This document shows positions 11,841 to 23,850 of a stretch of 64,000 nt of DNA, in pieces. Origin of the DNA: Dreissena polymorpha (taxonomy: Eukaryota > Mollusca > Bivalvia > Myida > Dreissenidae); NCBI RefSeq assembly GCF_020536995.1, contig NC_068355.1, positions 73,021,187 to 73,085,186 on the forward strand, written 5' to 3'. The notes under the pieces are model-generated. The model searched no databases. It worked only from the letters and a program-made list of their open reading frames with translations, and was not told where the DNA came from. The first letter of the stretch is position 1. Every line of letters starts with the position of its first letter. A program made the translations under genes and the position numbers.

Positions 11841-12815
11841 ATAGAACCTTTTCGAATTCCGGATAGCGAGTTGCCTCCCTTGATATAACGAACTGAGAAA
11901 GAGGCTTATGCGTTGCCTTTAGAGACATTACACTGCTCAGTGGATTACATGCTTACTAGAATGCTGTTTAAGTTTTAGTTAGGCGTTTCACAGTTGCAGT
12001 AACTGATTTAAGTTAATTAATGTACCTTATTCAGTGGATATGTTTCCAAATTATACTTAATTATATAAATAAATTGAATGATAATAACAAAGCCACTTTT
12101 CATTATATTACGTGATGAACATAACGAATGGGTTAATTGAAAACCTATTGTTTTAGATAAAAAATGTATTATTGTCGAGGTAAATTGATTGTGACTTATA
12201 TTTGCGATGTTTGCATTAATAATTACCAAAGGCAATTCGAAGAAAACCTGGTTACACATGGTAAGGTTACTTTTGTAAATAAGCCTAACCTATATAAAAT
12301 TGAGAATGTAGATCTACTATCATTAGTATCGCGATAAAAAAACACGTTTTTTTTAAAGAAAAACCCATAGTTTTACGTATGCTTATTTTAATTATTTCAA
12401 GGATGATTTATGTGTGCTGTTGAACACAAAACAATACAAAAATTATTGGAATAGTATGCTTGTACCTACTGCACACTGTAAAAAAACGTGTACTAGTTTT
12501 GGAAAATTACTAGTATGTAACATAGATGGAAAATACTGGTATATAAAAGGATTTAAATGTGCAGGGGCAAAAGATCCCTACAAATTAAAGACTTTTTTGT
12601 ATGACTTCTTCTCATGAAGACTTCAAAAGAACGAGACCCAAAACGGATAAAATGTTAGTACCAAACTCTAATACTTATACAATCTCAATCCTAATATCAC
12701 ATCAATATCCGGTAAACACGCCTAGCTCTGGTCGTACATTTTAAACCATGATAAATCATTACTTACATTTGAACTATTTTCTTAATGAATACACTTTTTC
12801 TTAAAATATATTCAG
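11841..12815. other. Upstream flank of the CUB relic
   Basis: No LDLa or first-CUB exon was recognisable on the plus strand upstream of the relic at 12816. A short cysteine-containing frame near 12414-12617 has no ATG start, splice context or recognised domain. Confidence 0.4.
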
Positions 12816-13678
12816 CTAGCCGCTGGCTTGGACAAACAAACCAACCTAAACGCGGACACGGGCGACATCAGCAGCCCCAACTTTTCAAAGAATGTCAACT
12901 GCGCATATCACGTGACTGATCCAGCAGGAACAAAGGTGCGTGTGTTTCAGTCGTATGTTGGCCAAGAGGTCACTATGAACACTTTGAACCGCTAATTACA
13001 AGTGAACTACGTCCTTAAAATCATGTGTAATTTTATTATTTCATAGTATTTCGTTTACGTGAAACATATAGTTTAGTTAGAGGTCAACGTTTGACAGACA
13101 ACGTAGAGCCTTCTAGAAGGCTGAGACTTGGAACTTCTAATCGAAAAGGATTAACCTTTTTGAAGTATGATACAATTAATTTATTTCAGAGTATTTCCTC
13201 ATCGTTTGACATCCGGTTCCATGAACGACAACTTCCGTCGAACCGCGCCAACGTCTCTGGATGGCACGGTCGACAAATACACGGTATGTGCAGATTTGCA
13301 TTTTTTTATATAAAACGTTATGCGTGTAATTGTATGGTAAGATATACTTATTTTTATGTTTTTGTTCTAAAGTTCAACATTTGTTTTATGTTTATAACGA
13401 CGAATATTAAACATATTTTAATTTATTTTAAACAAAAAAAATAAGTGCCATTTAATTATTTTTGTTTTAATCTTGTTTGTCATAATTTAAATGGTTCAAA
13501 ATAAAAAAGTGTTTAGCAACGGAAACTTTACCTATGAGAATTAGCATTCATTTGAGATCAGGTCTGTTTTGTAGCGCGACAGCACCAATCCCTTTTGAAT
13601 CCATGGCAACGTGGCCGATGTCCGGTTTATACAAGATAAACCAATCAAAAAGATAGTGTTCATGCTGACATTTTGAAC
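12816..13678 (+). pseudogene. CUB-domain gene relic (second CUB, three exons), inverted to the cluster
   Basis: Three exons match the second CUB domain of the 37-63 kb cluster. Exon a (12816-12935) reads DTGDISSPNF...NCAYHVTDPAGTK with donor AAG|gtgcgt. Exon b (13190-13283) starts SISSSFDIRF, lies between TTTCAG and ACG|gtatgt, and is 15 nt shorter than its homologues. Exon c (13562 to ~13678) begins GLFC after GATCAG. The first cysteine of exon a and the cysteine of exon b are lost, and exon c has a one-base loss and stops, so no CUB can form. Intron sequence between b and c is recognisably similar to the gene A intron (GCGTGTAAT and TATGTTTTTGTT blocks). Signal peptide, first CUB and LDLa exons were not found. 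It is a broken copy of the host gene family on the opposite strand. Confidence 0.8.
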
Positions 13679-14217
13679 CGTTACCTAAAAATTTTGCTTC
13701 CATAAATAATCTAAAATATTGTTACATCAAGTAATTTTACTTTATAAATAGGTGAATTTGTTAATGTTTTGCCCCGAAACCGATTATTTAGCGTGAACAA
13801 AAAAACAACAACATGTGATACCGTCTTCTTTCATGAGTCGTGTTTTGCCACGTTCATAATGACATATTTGCAGAAGAATAAACCCGATTTACAAAACGCA
13901 AAAGGTTTGAATACTTTTCAGATCGAATTTTATAGAATTATTTATCTATGTTTCATTAAAATGTGCTAGTTTGTTTCGTCTAAAAGCATTTGCAATGAAA
14001 GAGGGCTGTTTTCATACAAATAGCTAATTAAATAAATATCAACGTGTAGTCAACAAGTGCAGCTAAGATATGCAATACACAAAGGTGGTTCGTCATTTCG
14101 GCGAAAATTTTCGGACAATTTAAGCCAATTGTTTTGAAAATATGATGTGCAGAAAACATTAACACTTTTTTGTATAAAACGAGTTTTGTTCAAATATTAT
14201 TTAATGTCTCAAAGCTA
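13679..14217. other. Downstream flank of the CUB relic
   Basis: No equivalent of the terminal micro-exon (AG|GTTGA) of genes A and B was found here. No other feature recognised. Confidence 0.4.
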
Positions 14218-14527
14218 GATACACATCTCGCGTAACCTACTAGTCATCGATCAGACCCGATCGAAGACTGAAATCTTCACGGAGTAAAGGGCAATAATTC
14301 AATAAAACGCATGCAAAAACATTCGTACCGTTTTGCCGTTACACTATGCATCAAAACAAACTGTCCAGCGCCGTTTGAACCTTTGTTTACATACATTTCA
14401 ACTTGCCGACATTTTAAACAAACGAGTGATTTGATTGGTCCAATGCGAAGGTGTGTCTTTACTCCGGAAGATTTTATTCATTAATCGGGTCTGATCGTTG
14501 ACTAGTAGGTCACGCGAGTTGTGTATC
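14218..14527. mobile_element. MITE with ~70-bp terminal inverted repeats
   Basis: The left end (GATACACATCTCGCGTAACC from 14218) and the right end (reverse complement starting GATACACAACTCGCGTGACC, ending at 14527) stay similar for about 70 bp, including CTACTAGTCA and GATCAGACCCGAT. There is no coding frame. It sits between the CUB relic and the minisatellite and is absent from the corresponding place near gene A. Confidence 0.75.
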
Positions 14528-14612
14528 GTGTTATTTTTTAAAATTTGGCCCATCATTTGTAAAAATATTACAAGATATATGTACATTTCCAAAAAGGAAA
14601 CTTATTTCTACG

Positions 14613-14616
<4 letters not shown>

Positions 14617-14702
<86 letters not shown>
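14617..14702. repeat. (AT)n microsatellite, 86 bp
   Basis: Uninterrupted AT dinucleotides. Confidence 0.97.
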
Positions 14703-14704
<2 letters not shown>

Positions 14705-14954
14705 TGATTTTTTTTATCAGAGAAGTTTATTTTTCGTTATAATTTGATTATTTTTCATTCAAAATGATGTTTTTACTAATAAAAACCATAGCCACACGCT
14801 AACAACCTGTGGTCTCACGCAGGCATTACGATAATGCGACGTTTGTAATCAAAACCCTAATGTAGTACAGGCTTTTGTCAGGTTTTATATACTTGTTTTC
14901 GTGTTTGCTTCCATTGGTTTCTGTAATCGCGGACAGATATATCAGCCAGAAAGG

Positions 14955-16870
14955 CAAAACTTGCTTCGGAACCTCAAGACATGAAAGACTTAATTTGCTT
15001 CAAAACCTTAGTGTATGGTAGTCCTCAGAGAGGTGGCTGACTGGCTTGAACAAGAAATAAAAAAGGAAGGCAGTAGTACCCCGCGACAACATATAATTAA
15101 CTTCGTAAAGCCGTGTAATACTGCATAGCGACAGTCGACATAGAAAACCGCAATCATCAATGGCGCAACCGGATGGAGCATGAAGGTTGACCTTGCCAAG
15201 AAGCTCGTCTTCCCAAGTATCTTACAGACAAACCTCAGACCCGAAATCGCGCTGTGGTAAGAGACGGGAAAATAACTCATTGTGATCGAGTTAACCGTAC
15301 CTGAGGAAACCAGATGCGAGGGCGCTTACAAAAAGTAAAAGGTCAAGTACACAGAGCTGCTAGAAGCTTGCACCCAAAGAGGCTGGCGTACTTTTTTTTC
15401 TAATAGACGTAGGCAGTCGGGTTAACTGGCAGGGATAGACGGCGGACCTCCCAGAAACTGTGCCAACCTTAAGAGCGGTTGTCCAGCTGGTTGTGGATGA
15501 GGCGAGAGGAGGCAACCTGGAAGAAGTAGCGCTCTCGACATTCACACCATAGCTTCGGTGGCCCTAACTCCCAACCCCCCTCCGAGCTGTCCATGGTTCA
15601 GGAGCGTAACATTGACGAAGGTGGGACTGCTGATAAATGTCGATCGGAAATCAACAACCACCATAGTTGAGTCTACAGGAGATTCACGGGTGGGTGTGCG
15701 ATTGTATTAAACTTGTAAGATATTTATTTATTTATTAATCTAAATATCAATGTTCCTCATTTTAATATACTTCAAAATATGTATGCATGATAACAAGGAT
15801 TTGCTTCTAGCTTTCATTAACGGTAGCCCACATTATCCTTTGCAAAAATTAATTCATGGCAATCCAGAGTGTTTTTCAACGAGGAATCCGTGATAGTCTA
15901 AAATTGACACATCTCATTTCGTCAAAGCCTGTATTTGCATCCAAACTTAATTGCATGCAAGCCGCATTTGCATGAAAACCTTATTGTATGGTAGCCTTAT
16001 TTGTTTCAAAACCTTATTGCACGTTAGCCTGTATTTGCCTTCATTTCCGATTGATAAGTATACATCATTTTTTGCTGTACATTATTTGCTTCCGACCTTA
16101 GTGCATGGCAGCCTGTATTTTCTTCCAAGAGTAATTGCATTGCAGCCTGTATTTGCTATCAAGCCTCATCGCAAAGTAATCTATATGTACTTACAAGCCC
16201 CACTGAATGGTAGCATTTATTCTGTTTCAATCCTCATTACATTGAAGCGTGCATTTGATTTCAAAGCTCATAAAACGGTAGCTGGTATATGCCTCCAAAC
16301 ATTAGTGCACGGTAGCCAGTTTTGTTATAAAACCTCATTGCACTGGAGAATGTATTTGATTTCAAACCTCATTGCATGGTAGCCCGGACTTGCTTCCAAA
16401 CGTCGTTAAACGGTCTGTTCTTTTATTGTAGCCTGTATTTTCTTCTAAACCTCATTGCATGGTAGCCTGTATTAGCTTCCAAACTTCAATGCATTGCAGC
16501 TCATTGCAGCCTTTATTGGCATCAAAACCTGATTGAATGTTAGCCTTTACTTGTTTGCAATCCTCATTATATAATAGTCTGTATTTTTCTGAACCTCATT
16601 GCCTGGTAGTCTGTATTAGCTTCCAAACTTCAATGCATTGTAGCTCATTGCAGCCTTTATTGGCATCAAAACCTGATTAAATGTTAGCCTGTACTTGTTT
16701 GCAATCCTCATTATATAATAGTCTGTATTTTTTTCTAAACCGCATTCCATGGTAGCCTGTACTAGCTTCCAAACTTCAATGCATTGCAGCCTGTATTGGC
16801 CTCCAAACTCGATTGCATGTCAGCCTGTACTTGTTTGCAATCCTCATTATATAATAGCATGTCTAAACTT
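14955..16870 (+). repeat. 34-bp minisatellite, plus orientation, interrupted by a retroelement relic
   Basis: The unit is about 34 bp and reads approximately GCCTGTATTTGCTTCCAAAC then CTCATTGCATGGTA, with many substitutions. Units at about 14955-15022 are separated from the main array (about 15775-16870) by a retroelement relic. From 16464 a higher-order period of about 147 bp is visible, with TAGCTTCCAAACTTCAATGC recurring near 16472, 16617 and 16765. The 143-codon frame at 15951-16382 is only this repeat read in one frame. A second array of the same unit lies at 35521-36395 in the opposite orientation. Confidence 0.85.
15023..15690 (+). mobile_element. Decayed non-LTR retroelement fragment with endonuclease-like C-terminal motif
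   Basis: Plus-strand frames read VADWLEQEIKKEGSS, then DLAKKLVFPSILQTNLRPEI, then IELTVPEETRCEGAY, KVKYTELLEACTQRGWRT. This order matches an ORF common in invertebrate and fish genomes (RPD-x-VLWS ... ELTVPWE ... Y-x-L ... RGW), which I associate with C-terminal regions of R2/NeSL-type LINEs carrying a PD-(D/E)xK-like nuclease. Several in-frame stops make it dead. It interrupts the 34-bp minisatellite. Family placement is from memory and tentative. Confidence 0.45.
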
Positions 16871-17371
16871 TACTGTGTGGTTGGTAGGCTGTGTTTGACG
16901 GTTTAACAATGTTATTGCAAGTATTTCATTTCAACAACCACCCATACTTTATGCAAAACGTTTTCCAAGAATGTTTGCTCAGAAATTAGTTCCTGGCTAA
17001 ACTGGTGCTTTATATAATTAATCTCATATTTAGAAACAATATATATTAATATTACTTGATTATCGTATTCCACCATTATGACCCGCAATGTTTGTGTACT
17101 TCTTGATGACTATTTCATAAATCATTACTGTCTTTTATTTTAAAATAAATATTTTCCCCGTTGTGTTATATCTGTATAAAAAATATTACACAATAACTGA
17201 TATGTATTTGAAATCTCAGTGGTGCAATTTCGGCAAAAAGTATCGGTATACAAGCGATGATTATATGATGCAAATCTTATTATCTTAGCAAATATTTACT
17301 CAAATACTTGCCATAAAATTGTTCACTTCATTAACACATAGGAACACAATAAAATAACATATACATATTGA
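16871..17371. other. AT-rich stretch after the minisatellite
   Basis: No exon or repeat structure recognised. Confidence 0.4.
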
Positions 17372-17580
17372 GTCTCGACCAGAAAAGAAAAATGTTAGTG
17401 GCTTTCCATTGCTAAAAGTCGACACTCGAGTGGACAATTCATTGCAGTCCTGTTCGTGGATATATTAAGATCTCTACAAATATCCACATATTCATTTCAA
17501 TCATGAACGGTTTTTATAAGCTAAATTAAGCATCCGCTACGACTATCAACAGAATACTCATTAGGGCCAGGTAAACCTTA
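17372..17580 (-). repeat. Inverted copy of the end of the 25555-26130 repeat
   Basis: Its reverse complement follows 25960-26130 block by block: AAGGTTTACCTGG, ATGCTTAATTTAGC, ACCGTTCATGATTGAAA, TATGTGGATAT, GCCACTAACATTTTTC and GTCGAGACT all have counterparts in the same order. Confidence 0.6.
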
Positions 17581-19599
17581 TGTATAAATACAATTATATT
17601 GCGTAAGCATATTGTTCCCGGTATGTGGTATGGTGAAATTTAACTTTATAAATATGTTGACAGGGTATTAATCTATTGACAACGTCACTAGCTTTACTCT
17701 TTTTCTCCTCCATTATTATTCGGCAATCAATTGACCGCAAACAAACAATACAATATATACAATATTTATTATCATCATTATGTTCAAACAATACGCATGC
17801 CGCTGTATGTAGCGCCTTAGGCAGTTTTTCGTTTTAATTTGCACCCCCCCAAAAAAAAACAACAACAACAACACACCAATAACGTCAACAACAATAAACC
17901 TTGACTATATTAGTTTTCTTACATTGAAAGATGTTTTATTTGATAACTGCCACGATGACTTAAGAAGCATTCCGAATAGTAAGACCAATATTTTCCAAAG
18001 ACGCAGAATGCGTTTTATCGGGAAAATGTAAAATTAATAGCGATCTATCAAGTGGCACCGATATTTTATTACCTTTATACATATATAGTCTTTGATCGCT
18101 TAATGTCCAATACGATGTTGCTATTTTGAATATTGTAATTAAATAATGTGCGCACGTAATGTGTTCGATCAACGCCCTCAGACATTTTGAGTTGTAAAAC
18201 TGTTAACATATTTACAATTGGTCATGAAATATGTGTTATAAAAACCCAACAACAAAGACAACTAAAACAACAACGAAATAGTTCTCGGATGCAAGGCCAC
18301 CGAAGGTTATGTTTTACATATTATTAACAAAAAAACGACGTATTATTTACTAAATATATGCAACAATACGCTGCCACTTTTTATATTATTGATGTTGATT
18401 TTGTGAGATTGTGCAACTCAAAATCTCTCCTCCTAAATTGAATATAAAACACTTGAAAAGAGATCAGCAACATTTAATATTAGTGAATATTTTCCACGAT
18501 CAAATTCAAAGACAGTGTTTCTCAATTCTACACTGCAATATTAAATCTTATAACTTCAAACACTTTAAACCATAACCATTTATACATTATTTTAGTCATA
18601 TATTATTTGTGTGTCGTTCAGAGATAAATTGCGTAAATAATTCAAGCTATAAAATAAGTCTGTTTAATGAATCTATATGAGTTTGTAAATACATTAATAT
18701 AGGCTATCAATATGAGTGTGTAAGTGAATTTATACATGGGCATGTATGCGTGATAATGCGTCAATCAAATAATTACATAATGTACGTTTAGCGATTAGAT
18801 GTTTAGTTTGAAAGTTTACTGCTTCGGAAATAACATATACGTATCGCCGCACTAATTCTAAATGCACGAAAGTCCAAAAAAGTCATTTTGAGAAAATCGC
18901 TTCTAAAGTTTTGAAATAACAAACCATGTATTATAAAACATGATATCTTTATGAAATTTTGACAGGTGGTTGAGATGTATGCAATCTATCAATTTTCAAA
19001 ATTTAAAGACAATTGCTTTTAAAATAAATAAAGTTATATAAATTAATAATTACATTCGCGACTTTCTAACGTAAATTTTAAAGAAAAGTTTTGAGTTTCG
19101 TGATTATAGAAATCACATTATTTATTTATTTATATAATCCTACACAAAGACATTCGCGGTTTTAGAACTAAAATGAATAGAAAATTGTCACGTTTCGCCA
19201 ATGTAGAGGGGTCAATAGTTCCTTAGTAGAAAAAGGTACATATATGCCATTTGTTGCATCGTGTAGAGCTCGTCAAGCCCGACAAAATGGTACCAAATAT
19301 GCCATTTTCGCAATTTTTGACATTCGCGACTTTAGAATTAAGGCGACGATATATAATGTATGTAGTGCAGATATTGCGTATATCCATACCTTATGTTCAG
19401 CGTATATGTTTATCATTTCAGCGCTTGTTGTGTGCGGAAGTAATTGTTTGGTACGTTCATTAATGGTACGTGTGTGCGTTTGGTCTTGCTTGTTTCTTAG
19501 GATATGTGGTAAAAGACCTGTAGGGTCAGAGTGGAGATGATGATGCAGAGACGTAGATACGTCTCTGTTGTGATGTTATTCATGACATACAATTTGTCT
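17581..19599. other. AT-rich intergenic stretch
   Basis: No coding exon recognised. Short CA-rich tracts (CAACAACAACA near 17860 and 18250) are the only structure seen. Confidence 0.4.
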
Positions 19600-20160
19600 T
19601 GGGATAAGATATAGGGGATCAAAATGACGATTGATGCTTGCATTATTCTTTCATGAGATGCTCGCATAAGATACTTGGATGGGAAACTAGCATGAACAAT
19701 TTACGTGAATACCAGCTTGTCTCGAGTTGTGAGTATATATGTATCGATGCGATGTTCATATGATCCATTGAGTACCGGTAAGTATTAAGATGGTGATGTA
19801 TATTATAAGATACCCATTTGTTAGTCGCAAGATGTACTTGCGTGAGATATTGATGTGAATTAGAAATACACGTTCGTCTCGAATTATGGAATTTGATTCT
19901 TGCATGAGATACCTGCATGAGATACTTGCATGGGATGAATTATAAACAACACACTTGCCTCGAGATCTAAGAATTGTGTCCGTCCATGTATGGAGATGAT
20001 ACGCTGTCTCCTGGTATGGTTCTTAGCAAGTCATATACAGTGCACAAGTGGTGCATGTTTCTTGCGTCCGATATTTGAATAAGATATTTTGCACTTACGT
20101 GCACGAGACACTTCTGTGAGATATTGTTATTGATAATAGCATGCGATGCTGATGTGGATT
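19600..20160 (+). repeat. Degenerate simple repeat rich in GAGATAC/TTGCATGAGAT words
   Basis: Words such as GCATGAGATACCTGCATGAG, CGTGAGATATT and the longer CTTGTCTCGAGTT / CGTCTCGAATT / TTGCCTCGAGAT recur without a strict period. No coding capacity. Confidence 0.35.
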
Positions 20161-20255
20161 ATAATATTTACATTTTGCAAGTGCCTATATACTTATTCGC
20201 ACCTTCTGCCGATGAAGCGTATACTATATTATTTTGCATAACAAGATATATATAG

Positions 20256-20403
20256 GATCTGGCACGAGTTGTCATATCATACCATATTTTATTAAACGAG
20301 TTCAGGTATTTTGATAGTAAGCGAGCCTTTGGCGAGCTTACTAACGAATTTCCTGGACGAGTTAAATTAAATATGGTATGATATGACAACGAGTGTCAGA
20401 TCT
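20256..20403. mobile_element. Hairpin MITE, 148 bp
   Basis: The sequence folds on itself: GATCTGGCACGAGTTGTCAT on the left pairs with ATGACAACGAGTGTCAGATC on the right, and CATATCATACCATATTT pairs with AAATATGGTATGATATG. The loop is itself palindromic (AGTAAGCGAGCC ... GGCGAGCTTACT). The same kind of loop is in the hairpin at 30124-30255. Confidence 0.75.
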
Positions 20404-21429
20404 TTTTTATCACATGCTTTTAAATGAGCAAATTAAATAAATATTTTTCGCAAACATAATGATAAATCCCGAATGTTGTTGACATTTCGTGACGTCATTT
20501 GACGTTACAACGTCATTTCAGCAAAATAACAAAATGCGATTGGTCAATCAACGAAAAATAAGCCAATGAAAACGCTTTAAAATGTTGTATTACACATGTG
20601 TAATATAAAAACATATGTTATAGTTGTATTACATGGGAAACAGGGTATAGCATGTAATAAAAATATATACGTGTCTGGTATAAAATACTTTTCATTTACT
20701 CTCTCTTTCCTTAAAAATTTACATGTACATTTGTGAACGTCGCATGGCTAATTGATGAATCCATTATGTTAACGATAAGGTTATTTTAATTGATGTACCA
20801 TTTAGGGCGGTACATGATCGCATCACTCACGGCTCTGATTATTAATAATGATTAAGTTAATGAAAAACGAAATAATAATCATGGTGGCCGAATCATCTAG
20901 TGTTCTGTAGTATTGTCGTAAATATTAACCGGAAATCAGGGGACCGAAGACATGCAAACACAGATATTCGCTCTGTTTTTCATATTTAAGATAAAAATGT
21001 CACCACGGATTTTTTTTAAATGTTTTTTTTTCTTTTTTAACTCATTTTGTGGTTTCAAGTTTTCATCTGAAGTTATGATGATAAAAAAATTGTTATTGTT
21101 AATATTTTACCTTATAGAGCCTTATTGCATGCAACTTTTTAGAAATTTATACGATTTCTTAAAAAAAATCAGAATTTGTAATATCAAATCAGTTTGAATT
21201 TGTAATGAATGTAAATTGTGTAAAAAAAAACATAGAACAGAACAGTCTTATAGTAATGAAACAATAAAAAAAGTAAACGCGGCATCAAAACAAATTTCAA
21301 ATATGTTTGTTATGGAATCTAATCATGCATTTTCGTTCGCAAATCCGATACGACTGACAATGTATGATGTTGATTACGACCGAAACCCGAGTCAATGGTA
21401 AATTACAGCCCTTCAAGGGAGGCCCAAGT
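20404..21429. other. AT-rich intergenic stretch
   Basis: A short palindrome (GTATTACACATGTGTAATA near 20587) is present; nothing else is supported. Confidence 0.4.
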
Positions 21430-22150
21430 TTTTTCAATTTGCATTTTCCGCTCACGTGGTCTCGTTATCTCGCAAAGGAAACGTTTAAGCGCATTATATA
21501 ATAGGGTTAAATAGAGCACCGTGACTTTCTAATGTCACCCTCGACATGAAAGCCACGCTCGAGACCCTGTCAAGGTGGCATTGTGCATAGCGCGCATTCC
21601 CCGATGTTAACAAGCCAATTTATATTTTTTAAATGACACGAGGACGCATTTGACTCAATCGCTAATGGCGGCCCACGAGATGACCCTTTAATCTGACGTT
21701 CATTGCATTTTAAAAGCAATGTTGAGTCAGAGGTGCGCTGAAATAGTCACCCTGAGGCGGGGCCCAATTGTCCCCATGGTTAAGAGGGCGTAATTGTATA
21801 AAAATATTGGCTGCAGAAGGAGAATCGGTCTTAACAATCTAATTAAAACATGTTCACTGTTCATTACCAGTGATCGCTACTCTTTATTAATGGTCCACGG
21901 AACTTTATTATGCTTTGATGTGATTTCGATGACAATGGATTGGACTCCGCGCGGTCAATTGTGAAAAGTGCTCGGACATCTCTTAGCCGAGCGCGTGCCG
22001 CGACGTTTGTTTGATTACATCACCGCTTGTAAAGACGGCCGATGAGAAGGTACCCGGGCGTAAGACGCTGCATAATGCACGAGATATCTGCTTAACACTG
22101 CGCTGGGATTGCACCATCTGTCGTGCTATGGTGCAAAAACGGTGTGAGTT
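21430..22150. promoter_or_regulatory. GC-richer non-coding block, candidate conserved regulatory element
   Basis: About 700 bp stand out as complex, repeat-free and markedly more GC-rich than the surrounding AT-rich DNA, yet they hold no long open frame and no transposon structure. Candidate factor sites include homeodomain-type TAATTAAAAC and CTAATTA cores, a Sox-like GACAATGG, GTGTAATTAAC-like words and CCATGGTTAAGAGG. Composition is seen directly; regulatory function and conservation are guesses. Confidence 0.3.
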
Positions 22151-23319
22151 TAATGAGAAATACCATGAAATGTAGCGTTAAAACATTTCATTAATAGATG
22201 AATACAGGGCAATATCAAATTACAAAAAAACCAGCCTTTTGATATAGTTCTAATGTTGACTAGGCGTGTGAATCCAAAGCTTTACATACTCTACTATGCA
22301 AATTTAAATATAACTTCTCATTGGCTAAGCCTTTCATTGAATAGATAAGGGACTATGTTGCGTTTTCGAGTGTGAGAAACAAACACGTTCCAATGTATTT
22401 TTATGCAAATAACTTCTATGATTGTCTAAAGATATTTGAACATTAACAAGAATGCCATCGCAGAAGAACCAAAAATCTTTATATCATCGCCGGCTTAAGA
22501 ATGGCCAACAATTGCCCACAAATATGTTTTTCAGAGCGGGTCAATACATTTACGACACCGTTATTCAATACTTTGGACATCTAAAGTCATTCTAGTGGTC
22601 TCGAAGAGCTGTCCCAGAATGCAGCAAACGCTTACAGCTGTTCAGACGATAACCATCACAAGAATATTCTGTGGTGTATTCAACAGATACGTTATACATA
22701 TTAATAGGAACATCACTTCTCACAAAATGTATCGTTTTCTAATTTATTTGTACAATATATTGCAGCGGCGTTTCTGTAATCACGATCATTTTTGGTTTTT
22801 CAAACATCTTCAAACATTTTTGGAACATTGTATTTCTGTTAATTGTATTCCAGAATATTCATAATCATTATAATAAGAACTCGAGAAATGATAACTGATG
22901 CTAACCATGTTAAAATAAAGAAAATAAAGTTATGTGATGCGTTATATAAAGGATTAGTTAAGCTTAAGCGGGTACCTTTATCATCTTTGTCTTGCAATGG
23001 TTGCCTTCTCGCGTTATTATTGCTATTTTGCAATATGTTGTGATATGTTTGATAACTTTTCGGTCATTGTTTACGTGATGCATTTAAAAAATAATATTGA
23101 AAATAAACAACCTTTCCGCTCAATCGATATTTAGCAACACTAATTTATTGCATCGTTTTGTAATGCAGAATGCAGACACGCGTTTCCATAGTAACGAGAT
23201 GTCTGTTCCGCGGACCGTGTATTACTGGAAGAATGACATGCGACACGCGTCCACGATACGGGGTTTGTTTAGGGCATCATTGCTTGAGGTCATTTAAACA
23301 TTCTAAGACAGTCTCTGTT
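22151..23319. other. Intergenic stretch next to the GC-rich block
   Basis: No supported exon; short frames on both strands lack domains or splice context. Confidence 0.4.
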
Positions 23320-23850
23320 TGATGGATTTATAATAGAGTCATACACCAGAAGTCCTTCTAAGCCACTAGTGTCTTGGCATCGGCATGCATTCCATAGAAG
23401 TATACGGTTTCTAATTAACAAATAGGAAAACTGAATGTATTATATTTCAATACGATATCTATATAATCTGCAGTTTAAGAATATTAAACTAATATTACAT
23501 GTGCTGTGATGGCGTTGGTGTCGATAAATGAATACTCGTGTTTTATTAACCTGTATTTAAACCAGTTTAAATTGAAAAAAATATAGAGATATATTTAGTG
23601 TATATTATTTACGCCAAGTAATAGCATTATCATTTTGTATTATGAATTTCAATTTTACCTTCTGATTCTAATAAAATAAGACAGAAATTTCTGAATTAGC
23701 TGCTAATCTTTTATTTAGACAATCTTTCAAATAATATTGTTATGAAAAACATATGATCAAAATTATGTAAGCAAGGACACACACTGTAGTTTTAGAACTT
23801 TTTAACATTTAAAGTACCATTCCATGCGAACCTATAAGATACTAGCAGTA
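23320..23850 (+). repeat. Dispersed repeat (second copy at 50240-50720)
   Basis: Two ordered blocks are shared with 50240-50720: an AGAGTCATACACCAGAAGTC ... GTGTCTTGGCATCGG block and, about 300 bp later, AAATAAGACAGA ... AATCTTTCAAATAAT ... GACACACACT. Copies are old and diverged, in the same orientation. Confidence 0.5.

Noticed and set aside
11526-11888. 120-codon plus-strand frame
   Set aside because: It is antisense to the recognisable LINE ORF1-type relic and has no domain of its own.
12414-12617. Possible small cysteine-containing protein
   Set aside because: No ATG start, no signal peptide, no splice context, and no match to the cluster's exons.
15951-16382. 143-codon open frame on the plus strand
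   Set aside because: It lies wholly in the 34-bp minisatellite and its sequence simply follows the repeat period.
14955-16870. CRISPR-like array
   Set aside because: Units are contiguous and diverged with no unique spacers, the DNA is eukaryotic and no cas genes exist: it is a minisatellite.
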